NCBI RefSeq assembly: GCF_016428645.1
Contig: NZ_JAELXW010000015.1
Span: 62,001 to 126,000 of the forward strand
Length of the DNA stretch: 64,000 nt
DNA from: Glycomyces salinus
GTDB taxonomy: Bacteria; Actinomycetota; Actinomycetes; Mycobacteriales; Micromonosporaceae
Reading direction: 5' to 3'
A program made the position numbers and the translations under genes. Under the pieces are notes generated by a model. That model worked only from the letters and a program-made list of their open reading frames with translations, did no database searches and was not told where the DNA came from. Below, piece by piece: positions 1-9,447 of this stretch (position 1 is its first letter; each line of letters opens with the position of its first letter).

Positions 1-2
1 GC

Positions 3-263
3 GCGACCGCGACGTCGGTCCACGCCGGCCATGGCGACGTCGACCTGTCGTTCGACGAAGTGCGCGGCGACATCGACGTCACCGCGAACTTCGGCGACGT
101 CACGATCCTGGTGCCCGACGACGGCACGACCTACGATGTGCGATCCGACTCCGACTTCGGCTCGGAGTTCATCGACATCGCCACCGACCCGGAAGCCGAG
201 GCCGACTACATCATCACCGTGGACTACGACTTCGGTGGCCTCGAGGTCCGCTACACGACCTGA
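3..263 (+). CDS. C-terminal end of a DUF4097-like beta-helix protein (partial)
   Basis: The gene enters from the left edge, so its start and any signal peptide or membrane anchor are outside the window. The 86 visible residues are rich in D, V, T and G and alternate short beta-strand repeats such as GDVDLSFDEVRGDIDV and FGDVTILVPDDGTTYDV. This periodicity is typical of the right-handed beta-helix seen in DUF4097/LiaF-like adhesin domains that follow a membrane segment in Gram-positive bacteria. It ends in TGA at 261-263, directly abutting the stop of the convergent TfoX-like gene. The family call rests on the repeat pattern only; the exact role is unknown. Confidence 0.55.
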   Translation, partial: ATATSVHAGHGDVDLSFDEVRGDIDVTANFGDVTILVPDDGTTYDVRSDSDFGSEFIDIATDPEAEADYIITVDYDFGGLEVRYTT

Positions 264-596
264 TCACTTGGGGTCGAGCGACCGGGCGTAGGCCACGCCG
301 CGGCCGACCCACGCGGCCAGCTCGGCCGGGTCCTCGCAGGCCGACTTCGGGACCTCGACCCAGCCGCGCATCACCCGGGTCCCCATGACCGCCTCGACCG
401 CGCCAGGCTCGGCCAGCGCCGCCTCGTAACCGTCCCGGCCGACCCGGATCAGCAGGTCCCCGCCGCCGCCCATGGCCACGGCCATGTTCCCGTCCAGCAT
501 CCAGGCCAGGCCGCCGAACATCTTCTTCTCGTGCAGGCCCGACAGCCCGTAGACGACCTCGCGGACCCGATCGGCCATATCCTCGTCGTACGCCAT
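264..596 (-). CDS. TfoX N-terminal domain protein
   Basis: A 110-residue protein that consists of a single TfoX_N domain. The hallmark KKMFGGLAWMLDGNMAV lies at residues 24-40, followed by GGGGDLLIRVG and a C-terminal AWVGRGVAYARSL segment. TfoX_N proteins are small stand-alone proteins of unclear function in actinobacteria. The name comes from a proteobacterial competence regulator, and no competence role should be inferred here. The stop codon touches the stop of the convergent gene on the left. No strong Shine-Dalgarno sequence is visible before the ATG at 596, and a second in-frame ATG lies six codons downstream. Confidence 0.85.
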   Translation of the reverse strand: MAYDEDMADRVREVVYGLSGLHEKKMFGGLAWMLDGNMAVAMGGGGDLLIRVGRDGYEAALAEPGAVEAVMGTRVMRGWVEVPKSACEDPAELAAWVGRGVAYARSLDPK

Positions 597-731
597 GGCC
601 CGATTGTTCCACCGGCCCCCGACAGCCGCCCCGGGAAGATCCCGAAGAAAAATCCCGGCCGCGTGTCGAAACCCGCCCGGCCCGATCGACCCAGGGGTGA
701 ATGATCGAAATCGAACGCTTAGGAGAGCACC

Positions 732-1295
732 ATGCGCAAGCTGATCGTCACCGCCTTCGTCTCACTCGACGGCGTCATGGAGGCCCCCGGAGGCGAGTCC
801 GGGTATCGCAACACCGGCTGGACCTTCAAGGACATCGAGTTCGACGAGGCCGCCTACGAGCTCAAGGGCCGCGAGCAGGAGGAGTCCGGCGCGTTCCTGA
901 TGGGACGCCGCTCCTACGAGGCGTTCGCGCCGGTCTGGCCGACCATGGAGGAGTTCGCCGGCTACAACGCCATGCCCCGCTACGTCGTCTCGACCACCCT
1001 CGAGCACGACGACGAGCGCTGGCCGGCCACCGTCCTGCGCTCGACCGACGACGTGGCCGCGCTCAAAGCGACCGACGGCGACCCGATCATCGTCCACGGC
1101 AGCGCCGAGCTCGGCTGGAGCCTGGCCGACGCCGGGCTGGTCGACCGCTACCACCTGCTGGTCTTCCCCAAACTCCTCGGCGCGGGCAAGCGGCTGTGGA
1201 GCCAGACCGACAAGGACGCCACCAACCTCAGGCTCGTCGAGAGCGAGTCCTACTCGAACGGCATCCAGAAGCAGGTCTTCGACGTCGTCAAGTGA
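732..1295 (+). CDS. Dihydrofolate-reductase-fold protein (RibD C-terminal domain family)
   Basis: A 187-residue single-domain protein of the DHFR/RibD_C fold. It starts MRKLIVTAFVSLDGVMEAP, the characteristic family start, has the SGAFLMGRRSYEAF cofactor-site segment near residues 56-69, and shows IIVHGSAELGWSL followed by HLLVFPKLLGAGKRL toward the end. These proteins are predicted NADPH-dependent reductases and the substrate is usually unknown. Members often sit alone beside regulators in actinobacteria. AGGAG precedes the ATG by six bases. The gene is monocistronic, and a strong hairpin follows the stop and also closes the convergent hmgA. Confidence 0.85.
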   Translation: MRKLIVTAFVSLDGVMEAPGGESGYRNTGWTFKDIEFDEAAYELKGREQEESGAFLMGRRSYEAFAPVWPTMEEFAGYNAMPRYVVSTTLEHDDERWPATVLRSTDDVAALKATDGDPIIVHGSAELGWSLADAGLVDRYHLLVFPKLLGAGKRLWSQTDKDATNLRLVESESYSNGIQKQVFDVVK

Positions 1296-1300
1296 GACCG

Positions 1301-1324
1301 GCCCGGGGCCCTGAGGCCCCGGGC
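1301..1324. terminator. Bidirectional terminator hairpin between the DHFR-fold gene and hmgA
   Basis: The ten-base arm GCCCGGGGCC pairs perfectly with GGCCCCGGGC across a CTGA loop. It lies between two convergent stop codons. There is no T-tract, as is usual for terminators in very GC-rich genomes. Confidence 0.75.
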
Positions 1325-1330
1325 TCCCGC

Positions 1331-2515
1331 TCACAGCTCCGGGTCGCGGTTCCAGGTCCAGGCGTAGTCGGTGTCCTCCACGTCCAGGGCCGACTCGCAC
1401 AGCTCCAGGGGCCGGAACGTGTCGACCATGACCGCCAGCTCGTCGAAGTACTCCGCGCCGATCGAGCGCTCGGGCGCCCCCGGCTGCGGACCGTGCGTGA
1501 ACCCGGAGGGGTGCAGCGAGATCGAACCCTGCTCGATGCCCGAGCCCTTGCGCGCCTCGTAGTTCCCGCCGCAGTAGAACATCACCTCGTCGGAGTCGAC
1601 GTTGTGGTGGTTGTACGGCACCGGGATCGCGTCGGGGTGGTAGTCGACCTTCCGGGGCACGAAGTTGCAGATCACGAAGTTCGGGCCCTGGAACACCTGG
1701 TGGGCCGGCGGCGGCTGGTGGATGCGGCCGGTGATCGGCTCGAAGTCGTGGATCGAGAACACCCACGGGTACAGGCACCCGTCCCAGCCGACCACGTCGA
1801 ACGGGTGGTGCGCGTACGTGAACTTCGTCCACACCGTCGCCGACCCGCGGCCGCGGTGCTGGACGTACACGTCGACGTCTTCGCCGTCGACCAGGAGCGG
1901 CTCGCCGGGCCCGCGCAGGTCGCGCTCGCAGTACGGGGCGTGCTCGAGGAACTGGCCCCGCACCGACAGGTAGCGCTTGGGCGGCGTGATGTGCCCGCCG
2001 GACTCGACCACGAGCGTCCGCAGGGGCGCCTCGCCGGTCGGTTCGATCCGGTAGATCGTGGACATCGGGACGATCAGGTAGTCGCCCTGTGAGACGTCGA
2101 GCGCCCCGAAGGAGGTCTCGACGTGCGCCGAGCCGTCCTCGACGTAGATGCACTCGTCGCCGATCGCGTTGCGGTACAGCGGCGAGGGCTTGGTGGCCAC
2201 GGAGTAGGAGATGCGGCAGTCCGCGTTGGACAGCAGGTGGTCGCGGCCCAGGATCGCGTCCGAGGCGCCGTCGAGCTTGTGGGTGCGGAAGTGGCGGGGT
2301 TTGAGCGGGTGGTTCGGCACCGGCTGCGCCTTCTCGGGGCGGTGCTCGGTGCTGGAGTTGATCGCGGTGGGCCGGTACCGGTGGTACAGGAGCGAGGAGT
2401 CCGAGGAGAACCCCTCCTGGCCCATGAGCTCCTCGGAGTACAGGCTCCCGTCGGCCTGCCGGAACTGGGTGTGTCGCTTGTCGGGGATCTGCCCGACGGA
2501 ACGGTAGAACGGCAC
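1331..2515 (-). CDS. hmgA: Homogentisate 1,2-dioxygenase
   Basis: A 394-residue cupin-type Fe(II) dioxygenase that opens the homogentisate ring to maleylacetoacetate in tyrosine and phenylalanine breakdown. Metal ligands can be placed by the family pattern: His303/His304 in PYNHHN, Glu310 in DSDEVMFY, and His341 in GFTHGPQPG. The start is the GTG at 2515, preceded by AAGGAG at five bases. It is shorter than the human enzyme, as expected for the actinobacterial branch. It is transcribed away from the operon holding fumarylacetoacetase, the last pathway step. No maleylacetoacetate isomerase gene is visible, so that step must be encoded elsewhere or be spontaneous/thiol-dependent. Confidence 0.96.
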   Translation of the reverse strand: MPFYRSVGQIPDKRHTQFRQADGSLYSEELMGQEGFSSDSSLLYHRYRPTAINSSTEHRPEKAQPVPNHPLKPRHFRTHKLDGASDAILGRDHLLSNADCRISYSVATKPSPLYRNAIGDECIYVEDGSAHVETSFGALDVSQGDYLIVPMSTIYRIEPTGEAPLRTLVVESGGHITPPKRYLSVRGQFLEHAPYCERDLRGPGEPLLVDGEDVDVYVQHRGRGSATVWTKFTYAHHPFDVVGWDGCLYPWVFSIHDFEPITGRIHQPPPAHQVFQGPNFVICNFVPRKVDYHPDAIPVPYNHHNVDSDEVMFYCGGNYEARKGSGIEQGSISLHPSGFTHGPQPGAPERSIGAEYFDELAVMVDTFRPLELCESALDVEDTDYAWTWNRDPEL

Positions 2516-2625
2516 GGCGACTCCTTCGTCGATGCTCTATGCCAAATGTACGGCTCGCCGGCCGCGCCGTGGGCGAGGTTCGCTCGCCTCCGGCGGTCGG
2601 CTATGCCCACAGACTAGCCTTCCCT

Positions 2626-2653
2626 GAGCCAATTTATGGCTTGCAAGCTGCGC
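2626..2653 (+). repeat. Dispersed repeat, copy 1 (GCCAATTTATGGCTTGCAAGC core)
   Basis: This 28-bp AT-containing element closely resembles the tandem copies at 47873-47938. It contains two nested inverted repeats, GCCA-ATTTA-TGGC and GCTTGCAAGC. It lies between hmgA and the divergent gene, about 15 bp upstream of the predicted -35 box of the latter. Confidence 0.6.
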
Positions 2654-2668
2654 CATGCCTGTACCGCA

Positions 2669-2697
2669 TCGACATCTCTGCGTGAGCGCCGTAGGCT
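2669..2697 (+). promoter_or_regulatory. Predicted leaderless promoter of the gene at 2705
   Basis: TCGACA (2669-2674) is followed after 17 bases by TAGGCT (2692-2697). The -10 box ends seven bases before the ATG at 2705, so transcription is expected to start at the start codon itself. No Shine-Dalgarno sequence is present, consistent with a leaderless mRNA. Confidence 0.65.
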
Positions 2698-2704
2698 CTG
2701 GACC

Positions 2705-3499
2705 ATGTCTGGAGCGATACCCGCGCTGCTGCGGGGCCTGGTCGACGACGCGGCGGTGTTCCCGCCCGGCAACGCCGCCCTCGATGACGCCGTCCCCGCC
2801 CACCGGGGCCACCGCGCCTCTTGGTACTCCGAGCTGGTCGGGCCGCTCCTGGTCCCGGCCACCCGCCTGCGCGACCTCGCCCCGGGCCGCGGCGAGCTGG
2901 AGATCGGCGTGGTCGTCGACTGCGAGCCCGAGTACGTGGCCGAAGCGGTCGCCGCGCTCGACGAGCGGGTCACGGTCGTCCAGTACGAGTCGCGCGCGGC
3001 CCTCCACCACCTGGCCGCGGCCGCGAAGGAGTGGGACGCGCCGGTGTACGCCGAGGTGCCGTTCGGGGAGGAGCCCCTGGACGCGCTGATCGGCACCGGC
3101 TTCATCCCGAAGTTCCGCACCGGCGGGCCCTCGGCCGAGTTCTTCCCGCCGCCCGAGGTGCTGGCCGCGGCCCTGGTCGGCTGCGCGCGGCGGTCCATGC
3201 GGTTCAAACTCACCGCCGGGCTCCACCGGGCCGTGCGCAACACCGACCCCGAGAGCGGTTTCGTCCACCACGGCTTCCTCAACGTGATGGCGGCCGCGGC
3301 CGAGGCGGCCGCCGATGCCGGGGTCGGGCGGGTCGCCGAGGTGCTGGCCTCGACCGACGCCGACGAACTGGTCGAGCGGGCCCGGTCCCTGATCGACCGC
3401 CCGCGTCCGCTGTGGACCGGCTACGGCTCGTGCTCGATCGCCGAGCCGCTGGAGGATCTGACCGAGTTGAACCTGCTGACCAGAGGAGGGAACCGTTGA
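2705..3499 (+). CDS. Uncharacterised protein coupled to fumarylacetoacetase
   Basis: A 264-residue soluble protein that I do not recognise as a named enzyme. It begins MSGAIPALLRGLVDDAAVFP and carries conspicuous blocks likely to be conserved: KFRTGGPSAEFFPPP near residues 137-151, RFKLTAGLHRAVRNT near 166-180, and GYGSCSIAEPLEDL near the end. Lysines and histidines in beta-strand-like contexts suggest a TIM-barrel-type fold, but that is a guess. Its TGA overlaps the TTG start of fahA, with GAGGAGGG inside its own 3' end, so the two are translationally coupled. A role in tyrosine breakdown follows only from this coupling. The in-frame ATG at 2636 was not used because a promoter lies between it and 2705. 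Confidence 0.75.
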   Translation: MSGAIPALLRGLVDDAAVFPPGNAALDDAVPAHRGHRASWYSELVGPLLVPATRLRDLAPGRGELEIGVVVDCEPEYVAEAVAALDERVTVVQYESRAALHHLAAAAKEWDAPVYAEVPFGEEPLDALIGTGFIPKFRTGGPSAEFFPPPEVLAAALVGCARRSMRFKLTAGLHRAVRNTDPESGFVHHGFLNVMAAAAEAAADAGVGRVAEVLASTDADELVERARSLIDRPRPLWTGYGSCSIAEPLEDLTELNLLTRGGNR

Positions 3500-4731
3500 C
3501 CGCGCAAACTTACGGCTCCGCAGGCGTCGCCGTGACCTGGGTCGAGGGAGCCGAAGGGGGACCGTTCGGACCGCACCACCTGCCGTACGGGGTCTTCTCC
3601 ACTCGGAAGGACCCGCAGCCGCGGGTCGGGGCGCGGATCGGCGACTACGTGCTGGACCTGCGCGGCCTGGCCTCCGGGCCGTTCTTCATGCCGTGGATCC
3701 GCCACGCATTCCACGCCCATGACCTGGGCGAGTTCATGGCCGCCGGCCCGCCCGCGTGGCGCACGGTCCGGCTCCAGCTGATCGAGATGCTGCTCGACGG
3801 CCGCTACGCCGCCCAGTACCGGCACCTGCTCGTCCCGCTGTCCGACGTGCGGCTCCACCTGCCGTTCCCGGTGGCCGACTACGTCGACTTCTACTCCTCG
3901 GAGCACCACGCGGCGAACCTGGGCCGGATGTTCCGGCCCGATTCGGAGCCGCTGCTGCCGAACTGGAAGCGCCTCCCGGTCGGCTACCACGGCCGCTCGG
4001 GCACGGTCGTCGCCTCCGGCACGGCCATCCGGCGCCCGGCCGGGCAGCGCAGGGCCGACGGCGGCATCGTGTTCGGGCCGAGCCGCCGCCTCGACATCGA
4101 GGCCGAGGTGGGCTTCGTCGTCGGCGTCGGCACCGAGTTGGGCGAGCCGGTCCGGACCGACGAGTTCGCCGACCGGGTCTTCGGGGTATTCCTGGTCAAC
4201 GACTGGTCGGCCCGCGACATCCAGGCCTGGGAGTACCAGCCGCTGGGGCCGTTCCTCGGCAAGTCCTTCGCGACCTCGATCAGCCACTGGGTCACTCCCC
4301 TGGAGGCCCTGGCCTGGGCCAGGACCGAGGCCCCGGAGCAGGACCCGGCGCCGCTGGACTACCTCAAGGAGTCCGACCGGTTCGCCTACGACCTGACCCT
4401 GAGCGTCGCGCTCAACGGCGCCGAGGTCTCCCGGCCCACGTTCGCCGACATGTACTGGACCCCCGCGCAGCAGCTCGCGCACATGACCGCGAACGGCGCG
4501 AGCCTGCGCACCGGGGACCTGTTCGCCTCGGGGACCGTCTCGGGGCCCGAGCGCGGCACATGGGGGAGCCTCCAGGAGCTGACCTGGGCCGGCCGGGACC
4601 CGATCGGGCTGCCCGACGGCTCGGAGCGGACCTTCCTCGAGGACGGCGACACGGTCGCGATCAGCGCGACCGCGCCCGGCCCGGACGGCGCGGTCATCGG
4701 CCTCGGCGAGGTCGTCGGGACGGTCCTATAG
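3496..4731 (+). CDS. fahA: Fumarylacetoacetase
   Basis: A 411-residue enzyme that cleaves 4-fumarylacetoacetate to fumarate and acetoacetate, the last step of tyrosine catabolism. An N-terminal SH3-like domain is followed by the FAH catalytic domain. Family residues are visible: the metal Asp and catalytic His in VDFYSSEHHAANL, metal Glu residues in DIEAEVGFVVG, the metal Asp in VNDWSARDIQAWEY, and the catalytic Lys in FLGKSFATS. The start is TTG at 3496, which overlaps the previous stop (TTGA) and sits five bases after GAGGAGGG. The open frame extends upstream to 2821, but that region is out-of-frame shadow of the upstream gene. Its last six bases overlap the convergent Lrp gene. Confidence 0.95.
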   Translation: MTAQTYGSAGVAVTWVEGAEGGPFGPHHLPYGVFSTRKDPQPRVGARIGDYVLDLRGLASGPFFMPWIRHAFHAHDLGEFMAAGPPAWRTVRLQLIEMLLDGRYAAQYRHLLVPLSDVRLHLPFPVADYVDFYSSEHHAANLGRMFRPDSEPLLPNWKRLPVGYHGRSGTVVASGTAIRRPAGQRRADGGIVFGPSRRLDIEAEVGFVVGVGTELGEPVRTDEFADRVFGVFLVNDWSARDIQAWEYQPLGPFLGKSFATSISHWVTPLEALAWARTEAPEQDPAPLDYLKESDRFAYDLTLSVALNGAEVSRPTFADMYWTPAQQLAHMTANGASLRTGDLFASGTVSGPERGTWGSLQELTWAGRDPIGLPDGSERTFLEDGDTVAISATAPGPDGAVIGLGEVVGTVL

Positions 4732-5211
4732 GTTTCCGGCGGCCTCACTTACCAGCGGCAGCGTGCGGTGCTGGATCTGCTCGGCCAGCGCGATCACCGT
4801 CTCGGCCCGCAGCACCCCCTCGCTGGACAGCACCCGGTCGATGACCCCTTGCAGCTCGGCGTTCGTGCGCGCCACGATCCGGCACAGCAGGTCGCCGGTG
4901 CCGGTGACGGTGTGCGCCTCCAGCACCTCCGGGATCAGGGCCAGCCGCTTCGCGACCGCGTCGTGCCCGACCGCCTGGCGCAGTTCGAGGGTCACGAAGG
5001 CCATCACCGGGTAGCCGAGCGCGGCCGGGTCCACCTGCGGGCCGAAGCTCCGGACGACCCCGCGCGCGACCAGCTTGTCCAGCCGCGCCTGCACCGTCCC
5101 GCGCGCCACCCCCAGCCGCCGGGAGCATTCGAGCACCCCGATCCGCGGCTCGGCGTCCAGCAGCGCGATCAGCCGCGCATCGAGTTCATCGATCGAAGTT
5201 TCGTTGTTCAT
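4726..5211 (-). CDS. Lrp/AsnC-family transcriptional regulator
   Basis: A 161-residue regulator with an N-terminal winged helix (SIDELDARLIALLDAEPRIG through VARGTVQARLDKLVARGVV) and a C-terminal RAM effector domain (AFVTLELRQ, HTVTGTGDLLCRIVARTNAEL). Lrp/AsnC proteins bind amino acids or aromatic acids. In actinobacteria a member next to HPPD commonly controls tyrosine catabolism, so tyrosine or a pathway acid is a plausible ligand. I use the ATG at 5211 because the family begins close to the DELDARLI block; the open frame extends 14 codons upstream. A TGCGCAATATG site overlaps its start codon, suggesting autorepression. Confidence 0.9.
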   Translation of the reverse strand: MNNETSIDELDARLIALLDAEPRIGVLECSRRLGVARGTVQARLDKLVARGVVRSFGPQVDPAALGYPVMAFVTLELRQAVGHDAVAKRLALIPEVLEAHTVTGTGDLLCRIVARTNAELQGVIDRVLSSEGVLRAETVIALAEQIQHRTLPLVSEAAGNL

Positions 5212-5261
5212 ATTGCGCAGTCTAGTTCCCTTACGCCGGGGCGATCTGTGCAATATGCGCA
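5209..5261. promoter_or_regulatory. Candidate Lrp-type operator pair between the regulator and hpd
   Basis: TG(C/T)GCAATATG occurs twice in opposite orientation: on the reverse strand over the regulator start codon (5209-5219) and on the forward strand at 5247-5257. The second copy extends to TGTGCAATATGCGCA, itself a partial palindrome. Two phased half-sites between divergent genes are typical of Lrp/AsnC autoregulation. Confidence 0.55.
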
Positions 5262-5335
5262 GCCGTGATGCGGCGACTTGCCCAAAGCCCCGCCGTGCTC
5301 GATGATCGGCCTCACAGCTTTCCCATCGGCGCTAG

Positions 5336-6538
<1,203 letters not shown>

Positions 6539-6589
6539 CGACCTCATGCTGACGCATGCGGAAGCCTGAGAAGGGGTATGGAGAGAACC

Positions 6590-8227
6590 ATGCACGCGCC
6601 ACACGGAACCGACCTGCACTGCCGCAACTGGCAGGCCGAGGCGGCCTACCGGATGCTTCAGAACAACCTCGACCCCGCCGTCGCCGAACGCCCGGAGGAC
6701 CTGGTCGTCTACGGCGGCACCGGCAAGGCCGCGCGCAGCCGCGACGACCTCAGGGCCATCCTGCGGACCCTGCTGACCCTGGAGGCCGACGAGACCCTGC
6801 TGGTCCAGTCCGGCCGCGCGGTCGGGGTCATGCGCACCCACGAATGGGCGCCGCGCGTGCTCATCGCCAACTCGAACCTGGTCGGCGACTGGGCCGACTG
6901 GCCCGAGTTCCGCAGGCTGGAGGCGCTGGGCCTGACCATGTACGGCCAGATGACGGCCGGCTCGTGGATCTACATCGGCACCCAGGGCATCCTCCAGGGC
7001 ACCTACGAGACCTTCGCCGCCGTCGCCGCAAAGCGATTCGGAGGGACGCTCAAGGGGACGCTGACGCTCACGGCCGGATGCGGCGGCATGGGCGGGGCCC
7101 AGCCGCTGGCGGTGACCATGAACGAGGGCGTGTGCCTGATCGTCGACGTCGACCCCGCGCACCTCCGGCGGCGGGTCGACCAGCGCTACCTCGACGTGGT
7201 CGCCGCCGACCTCGACGACGCGATCGCGCGGGCCGAGGCCGCCAAGGCCGCCGGCGAGGCCGCGTCGATCGGCCTGGTCGGCAACGCCGCCACCGTCCTG
7301 CCGGCGATCCTGGCGCGCGGGGTCGAGGTCGACATCGTCACCGACCAGACCTCGGCGCACGACCCGCTCTCCTACGTCCCCGAAGGCGTCGACCACCGCG
7401 AGGCGGCCGAGCTCGCCCGCCGCGACCCGGAGGGCTTCACCGAGCGCGCCCGCGCCTCGATGGCGAACCACGTGGAGGCGATGGTCGGCTTCCTCGACGG
7501 CGGCGCCGAGGTCTTCGACTACGGCAACTCCATCCGCGGCGAGGCCCTCGAAGGCGGATACAAGCGCGCCTTCGCCTTCCCCGGATTCGTCCCGGCCTAC
7601 ATCCGGCCCCTGTTCTGCGAGGGCAAGGGGCCCTTCAGGTGGGCCGCGCTCTCGGGCGACCCGGCCGACATCGCCGTCACCGACGCCGCGATCCTCGACC
7701 TCTTCCCCGAGAACCGGACCCTGGCCCGGTGGATCGAGCTCGCCCGCGAGCGCGTGGCCTTCCAGGGCCTGCCGGCCCGCATCTGCTGGCTCGGCCACGG
7801 CGAGCGGGACCGGGCCGGGACCAGGTTCAACGAGCTGGTCGCCGACGGCACCATCAAGGCCCCCATCGCGATCGGCCGCGACCACCTGGACTGCGGCTCG
7901 GTCGCCAGCCCGTACCGCGAGACCGAGGCCATGAAGGACGGCTCCGACGCCATCGCCGACTGGCCGCTGCTCAACGCCTTGGTCAACACCGCCTCGGGTG
8001 CCAGTTGGGTCAGCATCCACCACGGCGGCGGGGTCGGCATGGGACGATCCATCCACGCCGGACAGGTCACCGTCGCCGACGGCACCGGCCTGGCGGGCGA
8101 GAAGATCCGGCGGGTGCTGTCCAACGACCCGGCGACCGGCGTCATCCGCCACGTCGACGCCGGATACGACGAGGCCCGCGCGGTCGCCGAGACGCACGGC
8201 ATCCGGATACCGACCGAAGAGGAATGA
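6590..8227 (+). CDS. hutU: Urocanate hydratase
   Basis: A 545-residue NAD-dependent enzyme that hydrates urocanate to 4-imidazolone-5-propionate, the second step of histidine degradation. Clear family blocks are [36 protein letters not shown], the NAD-binding [15 protein letters not shown], and [19 protein letters not shown] near the C terminus. Two ATGs four codons apart are possible. I prefer 6590 because GGAGAG sits five bases before it, while 6578 has a poorly spaced site. It leads a five-gene hut run in which every junction is a four-base start/stop overlap. Confidence 0.95.
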   Translation: MHAPHGTDLHCRNWQAEAAYRMLQNNLDPAVAERPEDLVVYGGTGKAARSRDDLRAILRTLLTLEADETLLVQSGRAVGVMRTHEWAPRVLIANSNLVGDWADWPEFRRLEALGLTMYGQMTAGSWIYIGTQGILQGTYETFAAVAAKRFGGTLKGTLTLTAGCGGMGGAQPLAVTMNEGVCLIVDVDPAHLRRRVDQRYLDVVAADLDDAIARAEAAKAAGEAASIGLVGNAATVLPAILARGVEVDIVTDQTSAHDPLSYVPEGVDHREAAELARRDPEGFTERARASMANHVEAMVGFLDGGAEVFDYGNSIRGEALEGGYKRAFAFPGFVPAYIRPLFCEGKGPFRWAALSGDPADIAVTDAAILDLFPENRTLARWIELARERVAFQGLPARICWLGHGERDRAGTRFNELVADGTIKAPIAIGRDHLDCGSVASPYRETEAMKDGSDAIADWPLLNALVNTASGASWVSIHHGGGVGMGRSIHAGQVTVADGTGLAGEKIRRVLSNDPATGVIRHVDAGYDEARAVAETHGIRIPTEEE

Positions 8228-9447
8228 GAGGCAGCGTGGAGGAGGACGAGTTCAGGCGGCTGTGGGACGAACTGATCCCCATCGGCCGAGCCGAGAGCGG
8301 CGGCTACGAGCGCTACTCGTGGACCGGGGCCGAACTGGCCTGCCGGGAGTGGTTCCGCGAGCAGGCCGACCGGCGCGGGCTCAAGGTCACCGAGGACGGC
8401 AACGGCAACCTCGCCGCCTGGTGGGCCGCGCCGCAGGCCGTCGACCACGTGCTGACCGGCAGCCACTTCGACTCGGTGCCGGGCGGCGGCGCCTTCGACG
8501 GCCCCCTGGGCATCGCCTCGGCCTTCCTCGCGGTCGACCTGCTGCGCCGCGACGGCTACGAACCGCGGAACCGGAGCATCGGGATCGCCGCGTTCGTCGA
8601 GGAGGAGGGCGCCCGCTTCGGCGTGCCCTGCCTCGGCACCCGCCTGGCGACCGGCGCGCTCGACCCCGACGCCGCCCGGGCCCTGACCGACCGCGACGGG
8701 ACCACGCTCGCCGCGGCCATGACCGAGGCCGGAGCCGACCCCGCCGCGCTCGGCCCAGACCGGACCCTCCAAGACCTCGCCTGCTTCGTCGAGCTCCACA
8801 TCGAACAGGGTCGCGCCCTCGACGACCAGGACGCCCCGGTCGGGGTCGCCACCGGCATCTGGCCGCACGGCCGGTGGCGCATGCGCTTCAGCGGCGCGGG
8901 CGACCACGCCGGGACCACCCTCCTGGCCGACCGCCGCGACCCCATGCTGACCTTCGCGTTCGCGGTCCTGGCCGCCCGCAAGGAGGCCCGCCTGGCCGGA
9001 GCCCACGCCACCGTCGGCCGGGTCGAGGTCCACCCGGGCGCCACCAACGCCGTCCCCGACAGCGTCGACGCCTGGCTCGACGTCCGAGCCGCCGACGAGG
9101 CCACCGTCAACCTCGTCCTCGAAGGCGTCGAATCGAAGGTGCGCGAACGCGCCGGACGCGACGGCACCGGCTTCGAGATCGCGGTCGAGTCCTTCAGCGG
9201 CGCGGTCGAATTCGACCCTGACTTGCGCGAACGCCTCCGCGACGTCCTCGGCGGCGTACCGGCGATCCCCACCGCCGCCGGGCACGACGCCGGAATCATC
9301 AACGGCCACGCCCGGCACGGCACCGCGATGCTGTTCGTGCGCAACCCCACTGGCGTCTCCCACGCCCCCCGCGAGCACGCCTCCGACGCCGACTGCGTCG
9401 CCGGGGTCACCGCCCTCGCGGCCGTGCTGAAGGAACTGACGTCGTGA
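8224..9447 (+). CDS. M20-family amidohydrolase in the hut operon (allantoate amidohydrolase-like)
   Basis: A 407-residue member of the M20 peptidase/N-carbamoyl amino acid hydrolase family. Metal-site motifs are present: GSHFDSV (His81, Asp83), the bridging Asp of FDGPLGIA (Asp92), [19 protein letters not shown], and a C-terminal SGAGHDAG-type segment read here as [12 protein letters not shown]. The dimerisation domain contains [11 protein letters not shown]. Such proteins are normally called allantoate amidohydrolases or beta-ureidopropionases. Its place between hutU and hutF, with ATGA overlaps on both sides and no HutG in the window, suggests it hydrolyses N-formylglutamate (or formiminoglutamate) to glutamate. 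That substrate is inference. A GTG at 8236 with GAGAGG upstream is an alternative start. Confidence 0.85.
   Translation: MRGSVEEDEFRRLWDELIPIGRAESGGYERYSWTGAELACREWFREQADRRGLKVTEDGNGNLAAWWAAPQAVDHVLTGSHFDSVPGGGAFDGPLGIASAFLAVDLLRRDGYEPRNRSIGIAAFVEEEGARFGVPCLGTRLATGALDPDAARALTDRDGTTLAAAMTEAGADPAALGPDRTLQDLACFVELHIEQGRALDDQDAPVGVATGIWPHGRWRMRFSGAGDHAGTTLLADRRDPMLTFAFAVLAARKEARLAGAHATVGRVEVHPGATNAVPDSVDAWLDVRAADEATVNLVLEGVESKVRERAGRDGTGFEIAVESFSGAVEFDPDLRERLRDVLGGVPAIPTAAGHDAGIINGHARHGTAMLFVRNPTGVSHAPREHASDADCVAGVTALAAVLKELTS

Noticed and set aside
264-596. Competence regulator TfoX/Sxy
   Set aside because: Only the N-terminal domain is present and no competence genes are nearby, so the functional name is not carried over.
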